A stretch of DNA of 64,000 bases, taken from the NCBI RefSeq assembly GCF_036417845.1, contig NC_089978.1:128308183-128372182 (forward strand), read 5' to 3'. The translations under genes and the position numbers were made by a program. The notes under the pieces are model-generated. The model made no database searches, had not been told where the DNA came from, and saw only the letters and a list, made by a program, of their open reading frames with translations. The stretch comes from Apteryx mantelli. Its lineage: Eukaryota; Chordata; Aves; Apterygiformes; Apterygidae. Each line of letters begins with the position of its first letter. Position 1 is the first letter of the stretch. Below are positions 36,763 through 48,600 of this stretch, one piece after another.

Positions 36763-39700
36763 GTGTTGTTGAACAATGAACATACAATGTATCTCAGATA
36801 AAAAAGAGTTGATATTCAGGATAAAACAGATACCCCAGAACCTAATTCTCTACCTGTGGAGTTCTTAGCATAAACGTTCTGTTATATAATTTGAGAGAGA
36901 CTTTTCTATAATTGAAAATGTCTGTATAGTCACTGGGTCTACCTTGAAGTTGCAAGGTGCATGCATGGTCCATGTGGAGATCCACACTTAAAACATCAGG
37001 CAATGGGTTACCTTATAGCTGGTTTACAAAGACCAAATTATTGTGTAAGCACTATCAGCTGTGCATATCTTGACTGATGTATTTGTTTCACAACAGGTTT
37101 AGGAGAAAGTGGTGTAATAGTGTGGATGCAGTAACTGTCTAATGTTACTGCTTCTTCATTCAGAAAGTATTAGCAATATGTGTTTGAAGTGGTTCTTAAA
37201 TGCTAATAAATAAAAAAAAAAAATCCTAAAAGAAGGCTTGGTCATCTTGAAAGTCTTTTCCTTATGGAGAAAAAATAACATATTGCTATTTTGGGGAAAA
37301 GCACTGGCTTTTTTAATCTTTTAAAACTACAGTGCTCTTGGGTTCTTCCAAAGAATTCTACTGTAAACTGAGACCAAGCAATGAAAAACTTCAGCCCAGA
37401 AAGGAGATTGTTCAGGAGGTTGTTCATCATCAAAGATGGGGTATTTATAATGAAAGTGCTGACACAGGGCCTTTTGTGTTTATGGAAAGTGGATAAATGT
37501 ATGGCTGCAGGGGTTAAAATGGTTTCTTGCTTTAACTGTGCATACAAGAGGCAGAATCTGATTGTGTATTCATTACAATTTACTGAATCCCACAGATAAC
37601 AAATATGATTACCTTCCTACAACAGTGAACATATGTTCTGAAGTAGTAAAATTGGTGCTGTGTGTGGTATTGGCACTATGGGTTAAGAAAAAAGGTAAGT
37701 ACCTATGTGTAAAATCATTCAGATGATTTCATGTGACTTTAAGATTTGTTGTACTTCAAATACTTTTCTTCTATGACAGATTCACATGTGGTAGTCTGCA
37801 GTAGGTTCTGCTAGTAATGTTTGCTGGGATTGTGTCTTCCATGCAGATTTATAACTAAATTAAAAAGAAAAAAACAATTTATAATTTATGCTGTAAATTC
37901 AGGAGCTCCTGAATTGTTTGTATGATAGCCGAAATGGGGACAAGTAAGCTAAATCAGGAAGTGTAGCAAAGATGCAGTCTAACATTTTTGGAGTTAACGC
38001 AGGCTTAGGCTAGGATAACATGAATCACCTCAAAGACATCTTTGCAGAAGGACTGGACAGAAGCTTATAAAATGTTCTAACTCAAGGCCTTTATCTTCTG
38101 ATATCTTGGCCACTTCTCTTCAAAAATACCACCACCTTCCAGTGAAGAGGCTTTGTTTGTGTAGTAGGATTTGGGTAAGGAGCAACTCTTGACTGTTACA
38201 ATTCAATGTAACTTTGTTGTGAAGACAAATCTTGGGACTGCCCTCTATTCAGCAAAAGCAGTGTCAGGCTTCATTAGCTACTGGCTTTCTATTGCAGGTC
38301 CCTGCTACCTCCACACTTCTACAACTTCTGTCCTGATGTAAAAAGGATGAGAAGTTAACTTCACAGTGTTTGAGAACAGTAGAGGACATATGTTTAAATT
38401 GGAAGGGAGTGTCAGGCACTGCAGACTTTGTCATTTCATCTTAAATTGAAGTGCTAGCTGCATCCACTTCTCCATGTAACAGTCATGACTCTGGCAAGCT
38501 AATGAAACTTTTACCTCTACCATTTAGTACAGATACACCTAAGAGAGTGAATACGGTTTACAGTATTGGCTACTGCTGACTCCACATTTTCTTAAATCTT
38601 TTTATTTTTCCTTTTTTTTTTTTTCGGGGGGGGGGGTGGTCCAGACATCTGAGTTTTGCTTAACTCAATATCTCTGCATTCCAGAGAGTATTAGATAACA
38701 TTGTGTAGTCTTAAGTCTGTGCTAACAAAGGTCTTTTGTCACCGACTCTAGCATAGTCTAAAGTTTAACACAATCTTCCTTTTAAGTTATGTGTCCTAAA
38801 TACTTAAGCAAATGTCATTCTTTGTGCCTTGTCCTTTCTTTGTGCTTTCTTGGCATATGTTTTCTTTTGACCTAGATTGTGTGCTGTGTGATATAAATAC
38901 TGACTTCTGGTTTATTTTTGTGTCTCTAACATTACTGACTGCCCTTTGGGTACTATATGAACAGGTCTGTAGTCTGGGTCTTTGTTTCAGATCTAGACAT
39001 GATTGATGATTGTCAGAAAGTCACCTAGTAATGATCTATTGCATGGACACTTTGAGGTGCTTTCTGGCCCTTAAAGAGTGATTGATAACCTCATTTTTGT
39101 TCCCAGTGAACAAATACTCTGATGGGGGTAGAAAGTTCCTTGGTGTTTTTTCTGCTGAAGCAAGGGGGTGAATGCCCATAGAGACTGACTTGCTGCTCTA
39201 GCTGTATGTTCTGTCTTGGATCTGTCCTGCATGTTGCCAGAAGCCTGCGGTACCTGGGCTTTTTCAGTCCAACAGCGTTCTTAAAACAGAACAGTGATAT
39301 GTGCTCTGTTATGAGGGGGTTGGAACAGGCTTTTGGTGATAAGAGGGGTGTCTTTCTTACTGATATTTCTTCTTTTCAGAGGATTGTTTGGATCATCACT
39401 TTGAATGTCTTTCGTGGAAGAATTTTTGTAATTCCATGAAATGGTCAATTCCTGCCTTTCTTTACTTTTTGGATAACTTGATTGTCTTCTACGTCCTGTC
39501 CTACCTCCAGCCTGTAAGTATACATGTACTGAATAAAGTATCTTCCAGTGTCTGAGTGATAACATTGCTCTTAGACGATCTACAGTTGTAACATAGGCAA
39601 GACAAGATTTGTAGGTAAATGAATGATCTGTTATCTGACCCGCTAGCCCTTTCCATTCTCCTGCCCACTGATCTCCATTTTACAACTCTCAATAGGGGAG

Positions 39701-42700
39701 GATCTCTCTGGTATTTCTCAATCCTAAGTGATTGAGAAATAGGCTGAATTGCTTAAGCACTAGGGAGGTTTTTGGTGCTTTCCCTTTGGTTTCTTTGACA
39801 CTGTATTTCTCTTCCAATGCATTTGCCCATCTTGCTGGTATTCAAGTTGTAATTTTCTGTGCAGCTATCACTAATGTCTCTATGTAACTTCATGTGATGA
39901 CTTGTTTTCTTTCTTCACTAATTCCAAAGAAAACCCCCAGGGTAAGTGAGCCTAACAGGGAGTGAGGAGGGGAGGAAATGTTTGACTCCTAATTTTTACA
40001 TTTGTTTATTAGTTACCTTTAAACATGGAACTTAATTGATACTTTCTTTAGCTACATTCAGCCTTTTGGATGATTTTACATATGCTTAGGAAATAATACA
40101 ATATTTGTGCTTTCTGTTTTTAGTACTGGGATTCTTTAACTTCTGTTTGAAGTTAAATGGACACAGATGGTTAGTGTTCACTATAAAATACTGTGGCTAC
40201 CCCTGTTTAGCATTGCAGATTAATATAAATGTTTCTGTTCACACTCTTTCAGGCTTTCTCTTTAAAATATTGTCCTTCTAGGTGCACATTTCTGGCAGGG
40301 ACAGAACAGAGTCTGGAATAGAAGGTGGCTGGAAAAATCTAATTAAAATCAACAATCTTGACATCTTAAAATAACATGCACAGTGTTTTTGTTGCTTTGG
40401 GAAGGAAGTTCAGCTATAATGTCTGTAATATTAGCAAAGTTTGATGTCTGAAAGACCACGTCAACACAATTGCTTTCTTAAAGCAATTTGATTTGGCTTG
40501 GTTAAAGTGATCTTTTATGAAAAGCACAGTTTGTATGTTTTACACATGCACGCACACATGCGTACACACACACACACACTTGTGTCTCTCCCCTCAGAAC
40601 ATGTGCTTTAAGGTTCCTCTTTAGAAATCTGGTGTTTTTTAACTCTATCTGGATATGCTTTGTGAGGATTTGCTGAAATTTTATCATTATCATGGTAAAA
40701 CAGACATAAATAATAAATCACATATCTAAGTACCTGTAAGGTTGAATATTTTCACAAGGTACAATAAGCTGAAAGTGAAAAGGTGGAGGCTAGATGCTTG
40801 AAAGAGGATGGCCATGCCTCACTGAACCTGGTTTCATGTGACTTTAAAACTAAGTAGGTTTGGGACTAAGTAGTACTTAGGTGAGCAGGTGCCTAAAGTA
40901 TGGAGTTGCTTTGGTGAGTTTTTTTTTGTTTCTTGAAGCTTAATGTTTCTTATTGATAAGATTTTATCTTTAGAGGCTTTGTGATATGTAGGTTAGTGGC
41001 ATGGTGATCTTTGGTAAATCTGTTTTTAGTTCCTACTGTCCGTCTTGCTTCTGGAGGCCTCAGAGAACAGCACAACTCAAAATGAATGTCTTGTAACTAT
41101 CCTGCTGTAGACTTTGATTATACTATGTTACCAAAGGTGTTGACCTGGGCTTTTACTGTGAAACAAACAAAGTATACAAAGACCATTTGTGCGTCAATTT
41201 TAGGTCAAACCTATTTCTTCCAGAATGGTTTCTGACAGTTCCAGGTTCACAATTTATTCAATATTATTCTTTTTCCAAAATGTTCACCTAATGTGAATTT
41301 TTAATTGAGTCTTAATCTCACAAGAAGAAACTTAAGCCATGATCTCTTAGGTGGATGTCTCGTGTCAATCTTCAGTTTACTTGAGAAACCTGTGTCATGC
41401 TGCTCCATGACACTACTCAGCAGATAGTATGTTGGAATAGAATGGAACTAATGTAATAGAAAAAGAGCCTCTGTTTTATCTCTGGAAATTAAAAAAGCTC
41501 TCCTTTTGCAGAATTGGGAATGTAAAATGTAGATGAGAGAGTTCGACATAAATTCTGTGTTTTCGACTTCTGAATCCATGAATGCTTTTGTGTAAAATTG
41601 CCTGAGAAAGTGATCTCACTCTAAGGTTGAAGTGGAGGAAAGACTTCAGGTACCTAGATTGTTGTAATTGTCATTCCTCAGTACTGACTACATGGGGCGA
41701 TCCTGAATAAAACACAGTTTGGGGGGGGGGGCAAAAAAAACCCCCAAACCCAAAACCTTTTTCCCATTGATGCTGGTAGATTCTGATTTTTAATAACTGC
41801 AGTGCCTAAAAGAGCCTGCCTTGGGCCAGCATCCTGGTAGACAGTGGCTAATACAAAGAAATTGAAAAGACAATCCTGCCACAAGGCATTTGCAGCTTGG
41901 GATCATGACAGTGGGTTATGGCAGTATCATTATTATATGCTTATTCCCAAATTAGACAGGAGCTTTAGAGTTGTCTTCATTTGTACTTTGAAATAGGTGA
42001 ATTTTGAGTACAGCTGCAGTCTTGAAAATTCAAGCTGAGCATTTCGTTATCTTTAATAAATGGTAGAGCAAAGGCACCTGACATACAAGAAGATTATTTT
42101 CTGCAAGTGCCTCATCTGAATCTGGGATATCATGAATGCTGTAAGCTGGCACTGCTGCCAGAAGCAGCCTCACCCTCTCCTGTTCTTTGATTCATGTTTT
42201 CATTTTAGTGCAACTTCCTCCTTTGTGTTGGCACAGCTGCTTTTGCAGCTGGGCTGGGGAACTGCTTTGACAGAAAATTAAAACATTTTCTTTTTTGTTA
42301 AGTTAGCTTTCAGCTGGATTGGTTTTCTCACATATTTGTACAGCTTTTCCCGCTATGGAGAAACTTAGGCTCTGTACTTTGAGATATTGAAATTGGGCTT
42401 CAACATGATTTAGGAACATGCATATTTTTTACTACTCAGGTAAGGAAGAAAGTTCAGTACCATTATGAACCTTTTCCCTTTGACTCCTGGCAGAATGGTG
42501 AACCTTCTGTGCAGGTGGGCTTTTGATGATCACACTATGTCTGGAGTGTAACTTTGTTCCCCTTCTTCTCTTTATAGGCAATGGCTGTACTCTTCTCAAA
42601 TTTTGTCATTATAACAACAGCTCTCCTCTTCAGAATAGTGCTAAAGTAAGTAGTACTTATTAAAGTAAATGTCAAATTTTATCTTCCTAGCCTGGTTGAA

Positions 42701-45415
42701 GAAGTTATGCTGGATTTTTCTCTGTGACAAGAAGAGTAATTCTGTTTTCTTGTGGCTGTACCAGCTTGGAGAGATGGCTTTGCTCTGTGTATGAAAGTGC
42801 TGGAAATAATATCTTATTAGGAGCCCCTACATCTCTCCAAATTCAGTTACCTGTAATGGAAAACAACTGAAATTATAATTATATAATTACTAGATGGTCA
42901 AAATTAAGATTTGGGTTTGGGTACCTTCATTTGTGCATTAAATCTCATGTTTCATGGTTAGCACTATTACTTTGTTGCAATTCTGAATTGAATGTAAATT
43001 GTATGACAGTCTGTGACTTCTTTTTATCCATCAGACCTCTGTTTCCTTGGAGACCGCAGTTGCTTTTAGTTGTTGGGCAGTCAGTGTCTAGAACTGACAT
43101 GATCTTGAAACTTTCCTTAAATTATCTGCACAGAATTCTCCCTCTTGTGCCCCTGTATTTGCTAGGCTGGAGCCCCCTTAACCTAGGGGAAAGCACACTG
43201 CCTTTTGGCATTTTACTGTTGATTCTGAAAAGCCAAGACTTTTCTGTGCTTGTTTCCTTCTTGTTATCTGTGGCATGGTGTCTTTTATGTGTTTTATAGG
43301 GCTTGTTTTTCTGTCATTTAATTTCTGCCAATGTGGTGGCTGTTTTGTCTACTCCAGGCGACAACTCTCTTGGGTACAATGGGCGTCTCTGGTGATTTTA
43401 TTCCTGTCCATCGTTGCCCTGACTCTAGGGACTGGAGGCCATCAGCACAGCTTAGCTGCACACGGATTCCATCACAACACGTTTTTTAGCCCATCTAACC
43501 ACTGCCTTCTCTATGATGAACCTGAGGAAACATGCCTGGAAAAGGGCAACTGTGTAGCATCAAGCTTCCTTCCCAGCTTTCAATGGAATGTCACCTCTAC
43601 CATGGCAGGAGCATTGAAACCTCTCCGCCTGAGTCTGGGCCATCTGCTTATCCTAGTGCAGTGTTTCATTTCTGCTTTGGCTAACATCTACAATGAAAAG
43701 ATCTTGAAAGATGGGGATCAGCTTGCTGAAAGCATCTTCGTGCAGAACAGTAAGCTGTATGCCTTTGGGGTGATGTTCAATGGGCTGATGCTGGGGCTGC
43801 AGGCTAAGGACCGGAGGCAAATAGGGAGTTGTGGTTTCTTTTATGGGCACAACGTCTTCTCAGTGGCTCTTATATTTGTCACAGCTTTCTTGGGGCTGTC
43901 CGTAGCCTTCATCTTGAAGTTCCGAGACAACATGTTCCATGTTATGACTGCTCAGGTCACCACTGTGATCATCACCGCGGTCTCTTTCGTCATCTTTGAC
44001 TTCAGGCCTTCTCTAGAGTTCTTTTTGGAAGCTCCTATAGTGCTTCTCTCCATATTCATCTATAACGCCAGTAAACCTCGAGGCCTGGAATATGCCACTC
44101 TGCGGGAAAGGGGCAAACTCTTCAAAGGAGACACATGGGAGAGGTCAAGCGGGGTAAGGCTTTTCAGTACTTGTCTTCTCTGGTTTCTCTTTTGTTTCAC
44201 CTCTGTTTACGCTATGGAATGCTTGGAGAATTCATTGTGCATGTGACCGGACTCGTCCCTCAACTCAAATACCAAAATTCCTCAATATTAGATTACATCT
44301 TTTAAATTGATAGGTTTTTGCTTTGCATATTCCACTTTTTCCATTCATGAGACTTATTAAGCCCGGTTTTCTTGCTGTGACTTTAGACAATTTGTGTGCA
44401 ACTTCAGCTTGGTACAAATCCTCTCCTGAAACATTTATCATGAAAATAGTCTACTGGCGCTGGGCATCCAAGAATTGGAAGTGATGTCTGGGAACTAATT
44501 ATACTGAAGTAGAACTGATAAATCTATGTGTAGCTGAGCGCACATCATGAAGAAATTAATAAATTTGATGTTAAAATTCTTTCTACCCTAACATTCAAAG
44601 ATATGTGAAGGCAAAAAGGTAATGTTTATACAGATTTTTAACATGATTTTTCTTATGAGACATTTCCTCCAGATACTTGTATGTTTTTTGCCCTTCTTTA
44701 AACAGTAATCTAGACAACTAGAACATGGTAGAGTGGGCTTGCTATTAGGCATCTCTTTCAACTGAGCTGAGAAGTCAATCTGAGAGGGAAGTGGTTAGTG
44801 TGTGTGTTTGTGTGTGTATCTGCATGTACATATGTACTTTGTAAACACATTTTGCAACCAGCAGAGAGTGCTGTCTTCATTTAATTCTAGGAAACTTTTA
44901 GCTTGGAAAAGAAGAGATGTTTCCTGGCAATATCATATGGTCCCCTTTCAGGGTGGTGTTTAACAAGCAATAAATAACATGTAGTCATATATTTTTGGTA
45001 TACCAGGCATTGTATATTTTAACACTTACAATTCAGCAGCCATGATAAAAACAAATAGCACTATGTGAGCAGGTTTTCTGATGAAGGAATGGGCTACAAG
45101 CTGTTTCAGGGAGAGAGTTACTAAAAAGCATTACAAATACCCGCTCATTAAAAGCATCTCCTTTATATCCTAGAGAAAGATTTTAACATACTTGTAAAAG
45201 GTTTAAATTACAAGACTGTGATTTTTATAGAAGAGACTCCTTCAAAACAAACTGCTTTTTCTGTCTCCTTCTTAACTTTTTTTTTTGTATTTATAACAAG
45301 ATAACATTTGTTCATGTTGGTTTTTTTCTGCTTCTGATTCCTGTAGGATGGAGAAGAATTTGAGAGACTGAACAAACCAAGCAGTGACATTGATACAGAT
45401 GAAGATTCACTCTAG
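36633..45415 (+). CDS. SLC35A5: SLC35A5, nucleotide-sugar-transporter-family membrane protein (complete CDS, 6 coding exons)
   Basis: Member 5 of the SLC35A branch of the nucleotide-sugar transporter family, a multi-pass Golgi/ER membrane protein; its substrate is less settled than those of SLC35A1-A3. Six coding exons join in phase: 36633-36762, 37596-37694, 39380-39513, 42578-42645, 43358-44153 and 45347-45415, giving 431 residues (human is about 424). The start [14 protein letters not shown] leads into a first membrane helix (about 17-38). Exon 3 holds the [18 protein letters not shown] helix. Exon 5 holds the family-typical [11 protein letters not shown] loop, [14 protein letters not shown] and the final helices. 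A luminal loop contains NVT, a possible N-glycosylation site. The tail is acidic and ends DTDEDSL. The gene is head-to-head with ATG3 and tail-to-tail with CCDC80, matching human 3q13.2. No break is seen. The 5' noncoding exon lies in the CpG island but its exact ends are uncertain. Confidence 0.95.
37596..37694 (+). CDS. SLC35A5: SLC35A5 coding exon 2
   Basis: A 99-nt exon encoding [20 protein letters not shown] and [11 protein letters not shown], the second membrane helix. Acceptor CCCACAG, donor GTAAGT, phase 1 at both ends. Confidence 0.95.
38612..38640. repeat. T-run followed by G-run
   Basis: A long T-run is followed after one C by an 11-base G-run, in SLC35A5 intron 2. Confidence 0.85.
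39380..39513 (+). CDS. SLC35A5: SLC35A5 coding exon 3
   Basis: A 134-nt exon encoding [20 protein letters not shown] followed by [18 protein letters not shown] and SYLQP. Acceptor TTCTTTTCAG, donor CCT|GTAAGT, leaving in phase 0. Confidence 0.95.
41721..41745. repeat. G11 then A8 then C5 runs
   Basis: Successive homopolymers in SLC35A5 intron 3. The G and C runs could pair as a stem or form a G-rich structure; sequencing error is also common here. Confidence 0.8.
42578..42645 (+). CDS. SLC35A5: SLC35A5 coding exon 4
   Basis: A 68-nt exon encoding [20 protein letters not shown] and VL, a membrane helix. Acceptor TTTATAG, donor AA|GTAAGT, leaving in phase 2. Confidence 0.95.
43358..44153 (+). 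CDS. SLC35A5: SLC35A5 coding exon 5 (large exon)
   Basis: A 796-nt exon encoding residues 144-409: [20 protein letters not shown], the cysteine-containing luminal loop, the [10 protein letters not shown] segment, and the last membrane helices to IFIYNASKP and WERSSG. Acceptor ACTCCAG, donor GGG|GTAAGG. The open frame continues into both flanking introns by chance. Confidence 0.96.
45347..45415 (+). CDS. SLC35A5: SLC35A5 terminal coding exon 6
   Basis: Encodes the acidic tail [20 protein letters not shown] and SL, then TAG. Acceptor CCTGTAG, phase 0. The DGEE-ERL-KP pattern agrees with the mammalian C terminus. Confidence 0.95.
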   Translation, partial: DGEEFERLNKPSSDIDTDEDSL

Positions 45416-45646
45416 CATGGAGTTGGCTCAGAGGAGCGCTATTACTCATACTGAGAGAACGTTAATGTTTATTTAATATAGAGAGAGGTCGTTTTTCCCC
45501 ACTTGCAGAGCAATGGAGAATATTTGTGGGCTGGATATCAGAGATGGATGAGGAAAACATTCAAACTCTTACTTAAGCCATATGTATGAAGAGCTGTATT
45601 TCCTCTTTCCATCAGTGTTTTAAATGAGGAGCTAAAACCACACTGA

Positions 45647-45652
45647 AATAAA
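45647..45652 (+). terminator. Candidate SLC35A5 polyadenylation signal
   Basis: The first AATAAA after the SLC35A5 stop, 232 nt downstream. A genomic A-run follows at about 45,672. Further AATAAA hexamers at about 46,720 and 47,320 could serve longer transcripts. Confidence 0.5.
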
Positions 45653-45659
45653 CAGGGTT

Positions 45660-48600
45660 TAAAACTGGTGCAAAAAAAAAAAAAAGGAGGCTTGAACCCT
45701 GGACTTGACGGTCTTGGTGATATATGTGGTGTTGTGGAGGGCAGTCCTGAAGGCAAGATTCCATCACCTTTGGATGGCTGGCAGCCAAGCCCTCCATGCT
45801 TCATGACTCTGTATGGACAAAATACACTCATGACCAAAATGAGAGAGCCTCCTCCTGAAAACCCTTCAGTTCCATGAAATGCCCCCCTAGCACTTGCGCA
45901 ATGCTTTCAGAAGAGAAGCATTATATAAGCACATATTTCCAGGACTTTGAGCCAGGTGGCATCTTATGCATGTCTTTGGTTTTATTGAGAGGTGATTTCA
46001 GAATTAATTTCTTATTGAATGATTTACAGAACTTAAGAGCCTTATGAGATAGGATGCCTAATTACAGTTGGGATTTGTTTGTTTGCTAGTGTGCCTGACA
46101 TTGCAAACTGGAAGAAGAGCTTTCCTAATGTTTAGATATGCAGGCTTCAAGTCCACACCTGATTCTTATAGTTTCTCAAGTGAAACAGTTTCATTCTTGC
46201 TCTCTCTGGAGTTGCGGTTTGCCCCTCAATGTATACCAGCGATTTTCTTTGTACTTCGCTGCTAGAAAAGTTTTTTTTTATTATCGAGAAGTCCATTGGA
46301 AGTATACTTTACACTGTCTGTAAATACAGAGTTTTAAACTTTTATTTAAAAAAAAAAAAAAATCAGGTTAAGATCCAACTTTTTTTTTTTTAAATAGACT
46401 TGATTGTAATCAAATGAAAATGTGATCTAACCAACCTGGACTGTGAATGCTGCTTGAAAAATATATTTTAGAATTATGGCTATTATAAGAGATCACAGCA
46501 GTGAAAGTAGTTAGAAACTGTAGAATTACTTGGCCAGTCTACATTCTAGCAATAATGGAAGAAGCAAATGGTGTGTGGGAGCAGTGAAAAGTACATTAGA
46601 TTTGACTGAAGCAATATTACTTGAACAACACCAGGATTCCTGGGTTCTAACCCCATGTCTTCCACAGCTTTGGTCAAGCATCCTGAGTCACTGCAACTTC
46701 CTGTATGAATTACTTGGTTAATAAAGCAGAGGTGATAAAACTGTTCCCCACCTTGCAGGAGTGATACGAGGATTGATGAATGTTTTTGCAGCAACTTCAA
46801 ATGTGTAAACATTCCAGTAAGTCTTTTCCTTTTTTAATAATTAAGATGTTATTAGTAACTTTATAAATAATGAGGCAAATTGACTGTTTCATGGCATTTT
46901 GGCAATTCAGATTCAGATAACTGTAGTTGAGTAAGATTCCCTCTGAATCCATCTCATCAAACTTTCACTTGAGAATGTATAATAAATCAGATAATTTGGG
47001 TTAGGGATACATTGATCCTCCAAACAGGCAGATCTTTGGAGTGCAAGTTTGGTCTGAATGGTCTTAATTCTGTCTTCAGAATTTTTCATTGGTGTAACTG
47101 TACTGGCTCCTGTGGAGTCCTTTTCTTTCTGATTTTCTTTGATGTGACTGAAAGAAGAACAGATTTCACTGACTTTAGCCACTAGCTCTCCTCAAATTTT
47201 CAGTGTGACACTGTTGTGTGCCTGTCTCCCAGTGTCTGGGAAATTGAAATATGAAATGTCTTTGTAGCAAATGCTGAGTTTTACATGCAACTTATTTGTC
47301 ATAACTTTGAAAGAACCTGAATAAAATAGAAGTATATTATACAGTTTGAGGGCACCATAGGCTCTTTTTTGCTTTTAAAAAGGCTATGTGTAGAGAGTTC
47401 CTTGCACTGGGACCACTATATGAAAACAAATATCATGTAGCCACTCTGATGTCCTACAACTTCTGGAGCATGAGCAAGAGGGTGCAGGTGGCAATTTCAT
47501 TTGGTGACACTTCACCAGGTAAGACTGGTAAAGGTTTACACCCATTTTGGAGATAGAAACAGGGGGATGGGGAAGAGAGGGGGAGAGCATTTTGCGGAGT
47601 GCCAGGTGCAGTGATCTCAGAATTGTTGAGACTTTTGCTGGATTGGCTTTTGAGTGAGATGAATAATTCAGATAATTCAGAGAATCTTGAGAAGGGTGAA
47701 GGAGATGGGGATGCAGAAAAAAGTTTCTTATGTGTTCTTAAAACCTCTTCTCTTGGAACAGTGGAAAAGATGTTAGCTTATAATTTCCTCCCTTCATGAA
47801 TGGGTCTTTTTTCAGTGGAAAGATACTGTTGAAAGAATTCTTAAGAGGATGTGTAATGAGTTCAGTCTCAAAGCCTTATACCACACTGTATAGTAATCAG
47901 CTACTGATGTGTTTTTCTGTGGGCTGAAGACAATTCTGCCTCTGTTCCAGTTTGCCATCCTGTTCCCAGGCCTTGTGTACTAACAACTTGCTTATGCATA
48001 CTGTGTTGATGGCTTGTAGCTATTTTAATTAATGTACCTCCTGTCATTGATCCATCAAGAGGGACAGCCTGTTTCCAATTGTTGGCAATGACTATCAGCT
48101 TATAAACTAAGAATGTAAATTATTGTTCTAGTTTCTCACTTTTTTCCTGGAGTATGAGCTTTTTCTAACATATTTTAAGAAGAATTATACAAAATGAAAT
48201 TAATGTTGTTGCTTATATGAGATGACATTGTAAGCAATGTTGAACTGAAAAAATTTTTACAGCTGATCTTGTTGTGCTTGTAGAGTAGCTGATTTCAACA
48301 AAAAGAATCCTAGTTGTTTGGATCTATACAGAATGATTAGGAAAGCATACCTGAATATAAATTCCAGAAACATGTTTTTTATTGATGTGTGATGTCCTGT
48401 TTTGGGAAAGAAAACGTCAATGCAAAAAAAACCCCCAAACCCTACCACCACCATCAACAAAAACTCCCCTCAAACTGGTAAAGCCTTAACTGTGGTAAGA
48501 CATTTTCATTTTTTTTGCATTACATGCAGCTTTGCAATATATACTTGCCCAAGTTCATCATCTTTTGCGATCATAGTTACCAACTTTAGCAAATATTTCC

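Larger units (their letters stand above)
36763..43357 (+). other. SLC35A5 introns 1-4 of the coding part
   Basis: AT-rich intron DNA with the small coding exons listed separately. It holds homopolymer runs near 38.6 and 41.7 kb and a CA run near 40.57 kb. No recognised transposon. Confidence 0.75.

Noticed and set aside
42931-43299. 122-codon hydrophobic plus-strand frame just before SLC35A5 exon 5
   Set aside because: Lies in intron 4 without family similarity or fitting splice sites; the T-rich intron gives hydrophobic codons.
43275-43357. Upstream extension of the large SLC35A5 open frame
   Set aside because: This part is intron before the acceptor at 43,357; the true frame enters at 43,358 from exon 4 in phase 2.
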